Positions 11,001-20,973 of a stretch of 64,000 nucleotides of DNA are shown one piece after another. Position 1 is the stretch's first letter; each line of letters starts with the position of its first letter. Below the pieces are notes generated by a model, which was given only the letters and a program-made list of their open reading frames with translations, was not told the DNA's origin and ran no database searches. Both the position numbers and the translations under genes were made by a program. This DNA is from Bicyclus anynana. Its lineage: Eukaryota; Arthropoda; Insecta; Lepidoptera; Nymphalidae. Where the stretch lies: positions 7,698,291 through 7,762,290 of the forward strand of contig NC_069090.1 of assembly GCF_947172395.1 (NCBI RefSeq), in the 5' to 3' direction.

Positions 11001-11123
11001 ATGGTAGTCATCGCCGCAACCGCGCGTGAACCGCAGCGGCGCGACGCCGGCAAACTTGCTCGCTCGCAACACTATGGCGGTCGCGCCCGACATCTCGCCT
11101 GACTCTGACTCCGGCGCATCCAT
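5030..11123 (-). CDS. Gustatory receptor gene 2
   Basis: Eight exons join into a 396-codon open frame without stops: 11123-10946, 10291-10095, 9041-8897, 8333-8187, 7580-7401, 7283-7174, 6116-5955 and 5101-5030. Donors are GTTAGT, GTAATT, GTGAGT, GTAAGT, GTAAAT, GTATGT and GTAAGG. Residues 1-59 hold SKFAGVAPLRF; 60-125 membrane segments and GQYRMRRLLYILSQLQE; 126-173 INGHTDTEHLIEPKAWKVW and TM3; 174-222 TM4; 223-282 FHIIDMVHEYED and TM5; 283-319 TM6 ending ILIEPCYHLNQE; 320-373 TENLLSRILCQ; 374-396 STFFLIMIQF, the Gr TYxxxxxQF-type motif in TM7. The product is a seven-pass taste or odour receptor, ligand unknown. One oddity: a SINE-A ends only a few bases before the exon 7 acceptor, so that site lacks a normal pyrimidine tract. 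The gene could be mis-spliced despite intact exons. Confidence 0.85.
5403..5525 (+). repeat. SINE-E fragment (tRNA-like)
   Basis: This is a tRNA-like fragment (CAATAGCACAACGGTAAGAG) followed by GGCCTATTGTCGTACCCACT and CACAGTCTTTCCCGACTAG. A related copy is at 37800-37900. It lies in intron 7 of Gr gene 2. Confidence 0.5.
5655..5930 (+). repeat. RTE-like LINE 3' fragment
   Basis: Translation in pieces gives RRTKVTDIAQRVGKLKWQW and the RPPTRWTKDIK region. The fragment stops about 25 bp from the donor of exon 7 of Gr gene 2 and is antisense to that gene. Confidence 0.85.
6122..6428 (-). repeat. SINE-A, near full length
   Basis: The copy runs from the tRNA-like head (A-box-like TAGCCCAGTG near 6410) to the ATG-rich tail at 6122. 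Its tail abuts the exon 7 acceptor of Gr gene 2 (AG at 6118-6117). Confidence 0.85.
6480..6777. repeat. Mixed repeat debris
   Basis: The left part resembles the tail of SINE-D (AATGGAGCTTAGACCCATCA). The right part (GTGCTCTCCAAGGCATGGGG, GGAACGACTCTATGGACGTC) is GC-richer and looks like an old retroelement remnant. No intact reading frame is supported. Confidence 0.4.
6778..6962 (-). repeat. SINE-A fragment, head truncated
   Basis: The body is recognisable from CCACCCCGCTGGCCCAATGC and TGCAGGTTTCCTCACGATGT. The tRNA-like head is lost. It lies in intron 6 of Gr gene 2. Confidence 0.75.
7901..8102 (-). mobile_element. HelA Helitron-like element
   Basis: On the minus strand it begins TCTATACTAATATTTTAAAG and ends GCGTCAGCTAG, flanked by A and T. 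It is inserted in intron 4 of Gr gene 2, 85 bp from exon 4. Confidence 0.75.
8379..8770. repeat. Inverted pair of repeat F copies
   Basis: Two copies face away from each other: 8379-8535 (minus) and 8595-8770 (plus). They share GTGAGTAGCTTCATCTCGAT and its complement. The pair lies in intron 3 of Gr gene 2 and could fold as a long hairpin in the transcript. Confidence 0.6.
8771..8858 (+). mobile_element. HelB Helitron-like 3' end
   Basis: It ends GAAGTCGCAGGCATCCGCTAG followed by T, the terminal form of a second Helitron-like family (HelB). It lies 39 bp from exon 3 of Gr gene 2. Confidence 0.55.
9184..10078 (+). repeat. Repeat G, copy in Gr gene 2 intron 2
   Basis: It begins TAGTACATTATGATATAAAT and continues AAAATTACAGCCGAGGCGAT. 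A second copy lies at 16851-17365 in a different intron (intron 3) of Gr gene 3. This copy is interrupted by a hAT-like MITE at 9693-9975. The family is unknown. Confidence 0.6.
9693..9975. mobile_element. hAT-like MITE with 8-bp target duplication
   Basis: The terminal inverted repeats are CTCAGACCAATTAT and ATAATTGGTCTGAG, extending inward to GGACC. The 283-bp element is flanked by TTTTAGAC on both sides (9685-9692 and 9976-9983). An 8-bp duplication is typical of hAT transposition. Confidence 0.8.
10494..10668 (+). mobile_element. HelA Helitron-like element, 3' end lost
   Basis: It starts TCTATTATAAAGTTTG and runs through GAACGCGTGAATCTCAGGAA and the CCACGCGGGTGAATCCGCGT segment, but has no CTAG end. 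It lies in intron 1 of Gr gene 2. Confidence 0.65.
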
Positions 11124-11389
11124 TATTGTGTTCACTAAAATATAAATTGATTAGAGACATCCTTGGAGTACGTATTGAATGTAAATTCATACCTGGTGCG
11201 CCAACAGCGATTTGTAATATGTAGTTTTATCGGAAAGAATGGTAGAAATTACATTTGGTGGATGGTAGTCTTCACGTGCTTGCTTAATGTACAATTTATT
11301 CAAATTGAATTAAGTTGTGTATACACAAACATAACTATATTATGAAAAAAAAATGTGGTCTCTATTCCACCTTTGCGAATATTTCTAGC

Positions 11390-11730
11390 GCATGTTATAC
11401 GCTATGCATAGCCAAGGCATCATACAAAGGTCGTACTAATCTATTTACGAACCAAGAGCGCTCTACATAGTAAAATGTAATCGAAATTCGAAATTATTTA
11501 ATCGTACCATCTTTCTATAATGCATTATCTAATAATTATAGTGTACTAGCACCCACCTACTAATTTAATCGCTTGTAAGTTTGATAGATATTGTACAATC
11601 ACAATGTATAACTTTGTCTACCTACGCTCTACCTACCTCACAATATTTGGTAAAGCCAACGACATAATTATATTGTACATAAAGCGTTACTTGGTAACCA
11701 ATAACTGGTATTGATCAATGCCTCTTTTTC
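11390..11730 (-). promoter_or_regulatory. Conserved upstream block of Gr gene 2
   Basis: This is homologous to the blocks upstream of the other Gr genes: CATAGCCAAGGCATC, CGCTTGTAAGTTTGATAGAT and CAATATTTGGTAAAG. It starts about 270 bp upstream of the ATG. A roughly 24-bp insertion separates the TTTGGTAAAG element from the X-box-like motif. Confidence 0.45.
11686..11698 (-). promoter_or_regulatory. X-box-like (RFX) motif upstream of Gr gene 2
   Basis: The minus strand reads GTTACCAAGTAAC, which fits RYYNYY-N-RRNRAC. It lies about 560 bp upstream of the start codon and at the same place in the conserved block as in genes 1 and 4. Confidence 0.4.
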
Positions 11731-11739
11731 AAATGTGTT

Positions 11740-12424
11740 TGTGGTTGTTTCTACATAAATTATTAAATACAAAAATTCATTATTCATTTCATATGATTAA
11801 TTTTACGAGTATTTCGATCATCTCGCAGTTTGCACCATTTAGATACTGAGGAATTTTGTTCTAGATATAATTATACTCGTCTACAATGATAATTTTATAC
11901 TATAGAAAATCACCACAAAAAGTGATCCGAATAATAGGCTTAGGTATTATTTGTTTAAAAAACGTTCGTTGTTGACCACAACTAACATTGAGTTGTGTAA
12001 AAATTTCCTCTTTTGAGCGCCTGATTTTTCATGCGCTAGTAACACATCTAACCGTATTTAATATCATAGTACGTGAGCATTACACATGATCTTTCTTTTG
12101 CTCATGTGTATTTTAAGGCCCACCTGTTGAACAACTCTGCTAAGGTTATTAAAACATATTTCGGTACTTTTTCCTTATTCACCAGATTATTATTGTCATG
12201 TGCAATAGTAATTATCAATAAATATTGCACAGCGTGTTGACCGATCGACTAGTGGTAGGAGAACCCGTGATATTAAATTTGTACTTACTCGTCCTAGAGC
12301 CTCATTCATTTCATAGAAGATGATAGAAATAATGTATTCTGATGTATACTATTTTTACTTTTAGCCGTGAGGAAAAAACTACCGACTTTAAAAACAATTT
12401 TATACTTCGGCTTATCTATACTAA
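11740..12424. other. Intergenic AT-rich sequence
   Basis: This separates the upstream block of Gr gene 2 from the 3' end of Gr gene 3. No gene, RNA or clear repeat was recognised. Confidence 0.4.
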
Positions 12425-12600
12425 TATACTAAACTAATACTAATACACTAATATTATAAAGAGGAAAGATTTGATTGTTTGTCTGAATAGGCTCTGGAAC
12501 TACTGACCCGATTTGAAATATTCTTAAACGGTTGGAAAGCTACACTATCCCCGAGTGCTTTATACTATGTTTTATCCCCGTATTTCTTTAGAAATTGTTA
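12425..12600 (+). repeat. HelA-related fragment
   Basis: It contains ACTAATATTATAAAGAGGAA, then TGGAACTACTGACCCGATTT and TTTTATCCCCGTATTTCTT. These are degenerate internal pieces of the Helitron-like family, without a CTAG end. Confidence 0.5.
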
Positions 12601-12706
12601 TATTAAAATAATTATATTAGCTACACTAGTAGCTAATATAATTATTTTCTCGTATGCTTAATGAAGATAATGAAAAGCGATTTTCTTTACTTCCCTTTTT
12701 AATAAA

Positions 12707-15700
12707 TTATAGTATGTTCTTTAGTTTTAAACGAAATTGTATGATAATCATAGCGAACGTAGAAACCACGCCAACAATCTGTAAAAAATATTTAAAGAAA
12801 TAAAAAACGTTTATTTTATAACTGTATCACACCACAACGCCTAAGCACTATTGCAGCGTCCGATGCCTCAACCACCTGAGCAAGGCAAGACCAAAACTCA
12901 AGTAGCAGAACCATCAAACAGAACGCTGTCTAATTCAACACAATAAGTATACATATTAATAACACAGATTAAAGAATAATAGGCAGACAGAAGGCACGGA
13001 ACGCGGCAGTGATCCAGCCATTCCAAATACAAATCAAATGACGACCTCCGTGGCGCAGTGGTGAGCGCGGTAGATTTACAAGACGGAGGGTTCGATCCCC
13101 AGCTGGACAGATTGAGGTTTTCTTAATTGGTCCAGGTCTAGCCGGTGGGGAGGCTTTGGCCGTGGCTAGTTACCACCCTACCGACAAAGACGTACCGCCA
13201 AGCGATTTAGCGTTCCGGTACGATGTTGTGTAGAAACCGAAAGGGGTGTGGATTTTCATTCTCCTCCTATCAAGTTAGCCCGCTTCCATCTTAGATTGCA
13301 TCATCACTTACCATCAGGTGAGATTGTAATTAAGGGCTAACTTGTAAAGAATAAAAAAATAAAAAACTAATACATTCTCGAGTTTTGTAGCATCAGTAAT
13401 TTTCAATATTACAGATTAGATATTATTATTAGTCTATTATGGTCGCTAACTATGGGCCTCATAAGAAGGCTCAGAGTCACATAGCGGCCGATGGAACGAG
13501 CTATGCTCGGAGTATTTGTACATGATCGAATCAGAAATGAGGACATCCGCAGAAGAACCTAAGACATCGACGTAGCTCAACGTGTCGCGAAGCTGAAGTG
13601 GCAATGGGCGGGCCACTTAGTTCGAAGAGCCGATGGACGTGGCGCAGTGTTGGTAACCCCCACCAAGTGGTGGACTGACGACATCAAGCGAGTCGCAGGG
13701 ATTCGCTGGATGCGGCTCAGTATCGTGATGTTTGGAAGTCCCTACAAAAGGCCTATGTCCTGCAGTGGACGTCCATCGGCTGATATGATGATGATGATTA
13801 GTCTATATAACCTTACCGAACCAAGTAGAGGTCTGCCAAACGTGATTACTCCTAAAGGTGCAAATGTCGGCGGTGTCAACATAGACACGAGTTCAACGAA
13901 ATTGTACCACTTTTTATTCTGACTGAAGCTGGACTTCTGACATAGTATACGACTCAGCAGACTTTTAGTCCTATGGAACTGTAATAATAATATTATGTTG
14001 GGTCTGGTAAAGACTATTTTTAACCGACTTCAAAAAAAAGAGGATCTCAATTCGACGCGTATGTTTTTTTTTATTGTTTGTTATGTTGTTGTGTGTAACT
14101 TCGTAATTTTTTAACCAATTTTGAAAATTCTATTTTTGTTTGAAAGAGATTGGTCTCACTTTATTTTCATGAAAATCGGAAAAAACAGGAAAAAATCTTT
14201 TTAACAAAATAATTCAACTGACTTCAAAATCACAAAAATAAACTAAAAAGCGAAAAATAGTATCGTATGTGCTACCATCTGATTACTTCGAAGGTAGTGC
14301 CAAGCCAATGGCGTATTAATTAAAGCCGTTTCTGTTTGGTATGGTTATAAAAATTAATCACGTCTTTAGAGACGAAAATATAAAAAAAATAAATAGCTAA
14401 AAATTTTTGGGTTTCCCTCCATACATGTAAAGCGAGGAAGATTGTTTCTCGTCTCTCCTAAAGTGTGGAGTGTGGTATTGAAAAATATTTGTGGAAGTAA
14501 AAGGTGGAATTTTAACCACACAGTGACCACTATTAATAATAATTTTAATGGTATTATCTATATTTTATTCGATGTATTTTTTATGTGTATATAATCAATT
14601 TTATAATTGGTTTCTTGATGATCATTGGACACGGTAGGCGCTACAATCGGGGAAAAAGATTTTTCAGTATCGAATATAACGTACCTCTTGATTGAACTTA
14701 TAGCAAGGTTCAATAAGAATGTAAATCTTAATGCAATGGTATATCAAAAATAATCCCTGCATCATAATATTCAGCTTTACAAAATTGGTAATACCTGCAA
14801 TAAAATAATAGCGTAAGAGTTACTATTACATAATCAATAATTAAAAAAAATAAAAAATGATAAAAACTCGAATGCAAAAAAATATAAAAAAAATCAGCTC
14901 GAGTATTTAGTGTCTCACAGTCGTTGTTAATCTTTTAACTTCACATATCTAAGGACATTTGGGTTATTATGAAGATAAATCTAACGAAATCATAATAACT
15001 TAAATCCGTTTAGCGGTTGGGAAGATATGAGGTAATAAAGAATATTACATACATACGAGTACATACAAGAAGAAGAAAGAAGAAAAAAGAGGTAGATAAG
15101 ATATACGCAGACCGCAAGTGGTACGTTAAAACTATGCTAATCAGCAAACCTGAGTTCAGTCGCCGCACTGTCATACGCGCCGTTGACAACGCCGTTGAGC
15201 AATTTTTTTTTGTTTTATACATATTACATGTTGTAAACATTGAATGTGGTTTATGTAACCTCTCTAAGTACCTCTTTTTTCTTCTAACATCATTGTACGC
15301 AAGCAGAATAGTTACCATTTAGTACTGTTGACATCCAAGATAAGAAAAACACTACCACTATGATATTAAAAGTGATACTAACGAGTGTCAGTAACAATAT
15401 CACGTCTTCAAATTTGTGAACCACATCTATTATGTGGAAAACTTTTATGAAATCATCCGGGAGAATATTTTTTTCATTCAATTGTGCTCTGCAAAGACCT
15501 GTCGAACCACAATAATTTAAGAGTAATTTCATCAAAAATCTTTTTAATAAATAAATTGAATTGACTTCAATGATTTATTACACTAAAAATTAATGTTGTT
15601 CAATATTAGAGCTGGAGTCAGTAATTTTGCAGAAAATAACACTTGAAGTATTACATACACAGACATATATGTACTTATAATAAAAATGTAGCAGGTCATA

Positions 15701-18700
15701 TTCTGTATATTCAAGGTATTCTGAATTTTTTAATTTTAGGGCATTAGATATTATAATCTTATACTGAAACCATTTTTTTTAATTTTTGTCTGTTTGTCTG
15801 TCTATCTGTCTATCTGTCTGTCTGTGATTTGTTGACCGGGCATCACGCTGAAACTACTAAATGGATTTAAATGAAACTTGGCTCGATTTGAGACCATAAT
15901 ACGAAGAAGACTATAGGATACTTTTGTCGCCAAAATTAAATTGAAACAGGTGAAATAAGGGTTGAAAGTGTTTCCTTTATTTTAGAAATTGGTACGCAAA
16001 CTACCATAAAAATACTAAAAATGTTGTCATTCGAGATTTTCCAAACTCTACCCCTATAGAGTTAAAAAGTAGTTAAAGTTTTTTAATATAAATCATGTCT
16101 CGAGTTATAGTTTTGTAAAATAATTAGTGAACTATTTAGAATAGAACATACGAAAATGTAAAAAGATGGGGATGAAATAGGGGTTACAAGTAAACATCGA
16201 TTTTCACGCGGACGAAGTCGCATGCGTCCGCTAGTTAATAAATAATACAATTATATCCATAGAAAAATCTGTGATTTAATATCACTTTTTAATTTATTAC
16301 GAAATATGCATATGAATAATCTATGTCATTATAATACTTAAATTTTATAATTGGACTATTATGACACGAGATAAATATGTATGAAAATACTTACAATTCT
16401 CCTGAAAAAAATGTTGATTTAAACGTTCATTGAGAGCCTTCATCGTCGAGACGATGTTATAGAACAGAACCTTATGTTGCATCAACAAAAAATCAATAAT
16501 ATTGAGATCAAGATTAAAAGAAATGCAAAGAAGAATGTCATCTGAAATATAATAAATCAATGTGTACGATATTTAAATAAACCAGAAAAATTAATTAATT
16601 TTATAGCAGTCTGTGCTTAGTATGATGTGAGGGCCTTATCCTCCCGGATAAGCCTAGAAACGAACCTCCTTGCTCAAAGGCGGATATCTCGCTCTCCCGT
16701 TCAAGTTTCTCCAGTCCTTTTCGAAGATAAGGCATTTCGTGGCGTATGAATCAGTTTGTATTCTAGTCTATCCAGGGAAGTTAAGCTAACACCTATCAAA
16801 CCCGAACCCATCACTAAATAAAAAGCGCATCAAAATCGAACTAGTAATTTTATAGTACATTATGATATACGTGCGCTAAGTTGAAAATTACAGCCGAGGC
16901 TATATTAGAAGCTCGAGCCGAAGGCGAGGGCTATAGTAATGAAGCAGAGGCACAGATAGCGAAGTGCGCACACCAGCATTTTTTTAGACGATTCCATTAA
17001 AAACAGCCAGTATTACTCATAAAGTAAATTAATATTTTTGTGTTTCTGTTAATAATAAATGGTTTTCATTTATTGTCAAAATTATTAAAACAAAAAAATT
17101 AAATGTTTATTTATTATATTTTATTTCACAAAGTTAATTTTATTTATAAAACCTTTGACTATATATACGTCTATATAATCAAAGTATGAAACTTTGAGGG
17201 CTTCTGACGTAAAAACTCTTTGCTGAGATTTAAAACAGTCCGAATGATAAAGGTTTTATTTTACATTACGGCACATATGTATTTTACATTACAGTACGGC
17301 ACATGTGCGTAATGAGATACATTACGATATTTAAATTGGTGAAATAAGAGATACTTTACGAGTAAATGTGTTATAAAAGATGAATGACGACATTAGTTTG
17401 CACAAACATCCTCCCACAACAAACGTATAATATAACCTCTCCATACCGTAGTAAAAATACCAAAGTATGATACTTACAAAATGGTTTTCCTTGAGCGTCT
17501 ATGGCCATAACTGCACCCCCCAGGTGCAGAGCAAAAGTCCATATTGCGAAAAACACGACGCTAGTCCAAACTTTCCACGCTTTGGGCTCTAACAAATGTT
17601 CAGTTCCAGTATGGTTGTTGATCTCAAAAGTAACAATTTTAATCCATAGAATATCTTATACAGAAAATTTATGAAATCTATACAATGTAGAAGCGGCCAA
17701 TGGCCCGCGTGACGGGCCACGCGCATTTCAGGGTTCCGTAGATAAAATAATTTAATATGTGTCGTAGCTGTCATTAAATAAACGTTTTGTAGTTTTTCAG
17801 TGACGTGAGTTTACGTAATTGACATTAAGTTATTCTAATGGTATATTCAATTATATTTATTTAAAAACATTAAACATATATTTTTTAAAAACATTTGTTT
17901 TGAAATCACAGACAGACCTTTCACATTTGTTTTATAATTCTAGAAGTCCTAGATTCAAAGTCCACCCGTTTAGTCTATGATATTTGCTGCCAAGCGCAAG
18001 CTTTTTGCTTCATTGCGGAAGTGAAGTAAATATGAGAGTAAAAACATAATTGGAAGTCGATATAAATGAAGATGGTCGCGAAGCAGAATTGGCAATGGGC
18101 AGGCCACATAGTTCGATAAGCCAATGGACGTTGGGTACCCCAGGTGTTGGAATGGCGACCCCGCGCCGGAAAGCGCACCTCACAAGGTGGAACGAGGAGA
18201 TCAAGCGGGTTGCAGGTAGCCGCTTGATGCTCGCGGCTCGAGACAAGAAGTCCATGCAAGGGGCCTATGTCCAGCAGTGGACGTCCATTGGCTGTTAATG
18301 ATGATGATGATATAAATTATCTTAAAATATTACCTCTCGTAACTGACTGACTATATACAAAAGTCGTCGCATCCGATATTGCCCAAAAAACACTCCCAAA
18401 CTTGTTATAGTCATAGGTACAGCAAATTGGAAAATAATAAGTATCACCGACTGCATAGACTTGAATATTCCTGCTTTATTATCAATAAAGATATTATTTA
18501 GAAATCTGATTACTATAGGGATTCCTGAAAAGAAATATAAATACTTTATTAAAGTTTTTACATTATGTGTATTTAGGTATATATTGGGTAATCTCTGAAA
18601 CCATTGTAGCTTATTAAAGAAATATATTTTACCATCATCCCAAATGGCTATAAATACTGCATGCTGCAATAAATGCAAAAGTAAGTCTGTCTATCTATCA

Positions 18701-19230
18701 GTGCCTGTTACCTTTTCATGGATAAACCATTGAAGAAATTTTATTTCATTTTCAATCATTGACCTTGTAGGAGAATATTTTTCGCAAAAATTAAAAACGG
18801 AAGGGAATAAAATTGAGTTTATATGTAAGTGCCTCATTTTGCAATTAAAATTTATAAAGATTAAAACTACCATTAAAAATTTATGTAAAATGGCTAAGTC
18901 TGTTGTGGGCTCATCTCAGACCGAGGCGCGCTTGGAATTTTAATTTTAAGTTTTCATTAAATAATGACATAACTTGACGTTTCAAAAGCTTGTTAACTAA
19001 GCCTAATTGAAGTAAATTAATTTTTAAAACAAAATATATCCAGAATACTAACGTATCGTAATAAGAGCTATAGAAGAGATGATCGCTGTAGTGCGACAAA
19101 CGGTAACATGGAAGTCATCGCCGCAACCACGCGTGAACCGCAGCGGCGCGACGCCGACAAACTTGCTCGCTCGCAACACTATGGCGGTCGCGCCCGACAC
19201 CACGCCTGACTCTGACTCCGGAGTGTCCAT
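12707..19230 (-). CDS. Gustatory receptor gene 3
   Basis: Eight exons give 395 codons without stops: 19230-19053, 18524-18334, 17622-17478, 16541-16395, 15498-15316, 14794-14685, 13978-13817 and 12778-12707. All borders are AG/GT and the phases (1,0,1,1,1,0,0) equal those of Gr genes 2 and 4. Landmarks in order are MDTPESESG start, SKFVGVAPLRF, GQYRMRRLLYIVSQLRE, INNHTGTEHLLEPKAWKVW, MQHKVLFYNIVSTMKALNER, FHIIDVVHKFED, ILIEPCYKFNQE, KSLLSRILCQ, PLGVITFGRPLLGS and STFAMIIIQF in TM7. Exon 2 is two codons shorter and exon 5 one codon longer than in gene 2. The length and seven membrane segments fit a Gr chemoreceptor of sensory neurons; the ligand is unknown. Its X-box-like upstream motif is damaged, and a nested transposon separates exon 1 from the conserved upstream block. 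Confidence 0.9.
12800..13039. other. Unassigned sequence in Gr gene 3 intron 7
   Basis: This is a moderately GC-rich stretch (GCAGCGTCCGATGCCTCAAC) between exon 8 and a SINE-B. No coding frame or repeat family was recognised. Confidence 0.3.
13040..13362 (+). repeat. SINE-B, full length
   Basis: The tRNA-derived head CCTCCGTGGCGCAGTGGTGA carries an A-box (TGGCGCAGTGG), and the B-box is GGTTCGATCCC. The body includes GACAAAGACGTACCGCCAAG and CAAGTTAGCCCGCTTCCATC, and it ends in an A-rich tail. It is a SINE, not a tRNA gene. Confidence 0.85.
13440..13797 (+). repeat. RTE-like LINE 3' fragment
   Basis: Broken frames read RRLRVT, AKLKWQWAGHLVRRADGR and KWWTDDIKRVAGIRWM, ending in (ATG)n. The end lies 20 bp from the exon 7 donor of Gr gene 3, antisense to it. 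Confidence 0.85.
14020..14340 (+). repeat. CCGACTTC repeat (unknown non-LTR or MITE family)
   Basis: It starts AACCGACTTCAAAAAAAAGA, contains CTCAATTCGACGCGTATG, and ends near GTAGTGCCAAGCCAATGGCG. Relatives occur at 40640-40860, 47690-48055, 54545-54685 and 61880-62065. Confidence 0.5.
14890..15070 (+). repeat. Repeat H copy
   Basis: It shares GGGAAGATATGAGGTAATAA and ACTTCACATATCTAAGGACA with 22195-22400. Both copies lie in introns at similar places of neighbouring Gr genes. Paralogous intron sequence or a mobile element are both possible. Confidence 0.45.
15745..16234 (+). mobile_element. HelB Helitron-like element
   Basis: The internal segments are (CTGT)n, GTTGACCGGGCATCACGCTG and GGTGAAATAAGGGTTGAAAG. 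The 3' end is GCGGACGAAGTCGCATGCG then TCCGCTAG, followed by T. The 5' end is not sharply defined. It lies in intron 4 of Gr gene 3. Confidence 0.6.
16620..16815. other. Unassigned GC-richer block in Gr gene 3 intron 3
   Basis: It contains CTTATCC-TCCC-GGATAAG (a 7-bp hairpin near 16639-16656) and CGGATATCTCGCTCTCCCGT. It is unlike the surrounding AT-rich DNA. No open frame or known family was recognised. Confidence 0.3.
16851..17365 (+). repeat. Repeat G, copy in Gr gene 3 intron 3
   Basis: It begins TAGTACATTATGATATACGT, continues AAAATTACAGCCGAGGCTAT and ends near GAGATACATTACGATATT. It is collinear with 9184-10078 minus the MITE, but sits in a different intron of the paralogue. Confidence 0.6.
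18062..18311 (+). repeat. RTE-like LINE 3' fragment
   Basis: It is recognisable from ELAMGRPHSS-type broken frames and GCGACCCCGCGCCGGAAAGC, and ends in ATGATGATGATGAT 23 bp from the exon 2 donor of Gr gene 3. Confidence 0.8.
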
Positions 19231-19472
19231 TGATAGTGTGTTCACTAAAATACAAATTGATTAAAATTCACACAGGCCTTGGGTATGGTTACATTCAATT
19301 GTGTTCATTCATGGTGCCATACCCAAGACACTACGACCCAACTCGATAATTGGATAATATTAATTTCTACGTGGAAATACCGCTGTGCAAATGCGCAATA
19401 CGAAACATTAACGACGTCTATGGGCCACACCGCTTTGCCTAACACGGTCCATTATTGTTTCAACCGTTTTAA

Positions 19473-19960
19473 GGCTGCATGTCCACCAGAGCGGAGCGAG
19501 GGAGCGTAGCGGAGAAACGGACTAATGCAGAGCGGAGTTGCGTACTGTGTCTGTCCACTGGAGCGGAGCGAGGGTGCGGAGCGGACTTGCAGACTATGTT
19601 AAATAAATTAATGTTAAATTTAATTTTAGGTCGCTAACTATGTCACACAGCGGGCTATGGAACGTGATTGAATCAGAAATGAGGAGATCCGCAGAAGTAC
19701 CAATGTCACCGACATAGCTCATCGAATTGCGAAGCTGAGGTGGCAATGGCGGGGCACATAGTTCGAAGAGCCGATGGGGTCCCAAAGTGCTGGAATGGCA
19801 AACCTGCACTAGTACTAGTAAGCGCAGTGTTGGTCGACCCCGCACCAGGTGGACTGACGACATCCAGCGATTCGCAGGGATTCGCTGGATGCAGGTGGCT
19901 CAGTATCGTGATGTTTGGATGTCCCTAAAAAAGGCCTATGTCCTGCAGAGGACGACCATC

Positions 19961-19997
<37 letters not shown>

Positions 19998-20179
19998 ATT
20001 TAATTTATTTAACCCCGCTCCGTTTCCCCGCTCCGCTTACCGGTTTTATATGAATTTTTAAACTAGCTCGCAAGTTCCTCTCTACATAAGAGGAGCGGAG
20101 ATTTTGTGCAATCCTATTTGTTAATATTTCTCCGTTTCTTGGCTCCGCTGCCTCGCTCCGCTTCGGTGGACTGGCAGCC
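19473..20179. mobile_element. TTAA-flanked inverted-repeat element with a LINE nested inside
   Basis: The ends are GGCTGCATGTCCACC and the complement of GGCTGCCAGTCCACC, followed inward by AGCGGAGCGAGG repeats. Both sides are flanked by TTAA (19469-19472 and 20180-20183), a target typical of piggyBac-like elements. An RTE-like fragment (19622-19996) has inserted inside. The element lies between exon 1 of Gr gene 3 and its conserved upstream block. Confidence 0.75.
19622..19996 (+). repeat. RTE-like LINE 3' fragment (nested)
   Basis: It contains GCGAAGCTGAGGTGGCAATG, CATAGTTCGAAGAGCCGATG and a long (ATG)n tail. It sits inside the TTAA-flanked element. Confidence 0.85.
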
Positions 20180-20194
20180 TTAATCTGGAATTAC

Positions 20195-20425
20195 TTTGTC
20201 TAAGTTCCCTCTACGATGTGTTATCCAATGTGTTTTAAATTACGTTCTTCCAATAGTACCTGCCTCACTATATTATTTGGTAAAGCGTTACTTGGCATGA
20301 TTGATATTGATCAATAACCTTTATTACTCTAATGTGTGGTTATTGGTGATGATTGATGTTTATTATTTTATTGTATTAGTGCGCAATGCCGCCCTACTAA
20401 GATATAGCCGTTGCAGTCGTAAAAT
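20195..20425 (-). promoter_or_regulatory. Conserved upstream block of Gr gene 3
   Basis: It is homologous to the other Gr upstream blocks: CTACGATGTGTTATCCAATG, TTATTTGGTAAAGCGTTACT and a distal ACTAAGATATAGCCG shared with gene 4. Nested transposons move it to about 1 kb from the ATG. Confidence 0.4.
20287..20297 (-). promoter_or_regulatory. Degenerate X-box-like motif upstream of Gr gene 3
   Basis: The right half-site AAGTAAC is kept, but a deletion changes the left half from GTTGCC to CATGCC, so the palindrome is broken here. Genes 1, 2 and 4 keep both halves. Confidence 0.35.
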
Positions 20426-20504
20426 TCTATTAAATACTCTGCCAAAGCAGGTAGAGTCGCTTCAATCTCTAGTTCCAACTCTAGTTTGTAAGAGATTGAC
20501 ATGC

Positions 20505-20684
20505 ACGTGTTTTCTAAACTATAACATTATATTTGATTTTGTTTGTTTATTGAGATTTAACTCAAAACTGCTCAACCGATTTTTAATATTTTCTGACTAT
20601 TAAAAGCTGCATCTTGCCAGTATTCTCTAGTATTTTCTCAGGAACGATAACTACGCGGGTGAAACCTCTAAGCGCCAGCTAGTC
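20505..20684 (+). repeat. HelA-related fragment
   Basis: It contains TGTTTATTGAGATTTAACTC, ACTGCTCAACCGATTTTTAA, ACGCGGGTGAAACC and the 3' end CGCCAGCTAG followed by T. It is a degenerate Helitron-like copy downstream of Gr gene 4. Confidence 0.5.
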
Positions 20685-20697
20685 TATACTAGAAATA

Positions 20698-20760
20698 TAC
20701 CAGGCAAAGTTGTATTTTGTACCAGGCAAAGTTGTACTTTGTGCCAGGCAAAGTAGTTCT
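20698..20760 (+). repeat. Three-copy 22-bp tandem repeat
   Basis: The unit TACCAGGCAAAGTTGTATTT is repeated at 20698, 20720 and 20742; the last copy is diverged. It lies 214 bp downstream of the stop codon of Gr gene 4. Confidence 0.7.
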
Positions 20761-20973
20761 AAAGTTTAAAATTAGGATTTCAAAAATAGGTAGGTACATA
20801 GATGTATACTCGTTTAATCTTGAATGCACGTATTTATAAAATCATAATTAAAAAAAACGAATATCTAAATAATTATATCAATGACTTTTACGAGCTCTCA
20901 CAATACAGAAAATAAAACCAAAGTACCTTCACCAAACAATAATTCTTTAATTATACTTAATTATTTTTATAAA

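Noticed and set aside
11008..11190. Arginine-rich overlapping frames across each Gr exon 1
   Set aside because: They are other-frame shadows of the GC-rich exon 1. The Gr frame is the one with matching phases, membrane segments and splice sites.
15010..15322. Overlapping 100-codon frames on both strands
   Set aside because: They cover repeat H and the border of Gr gene 3 exon 5. No protein family was recognised and neither shows splice or start context.
18540..18873. Extra N-terminal exons for Gr gene 3 (WDDGKIYFFNK... frame and the frame at 18691-18873)
   Set aside because: The exon 2 acceptor at 18526-18525 joins in phase to exon 1, as in the other genes. The upstream frame is open by chance, and its homologous stretch in gene 2 contains no conserved protein.
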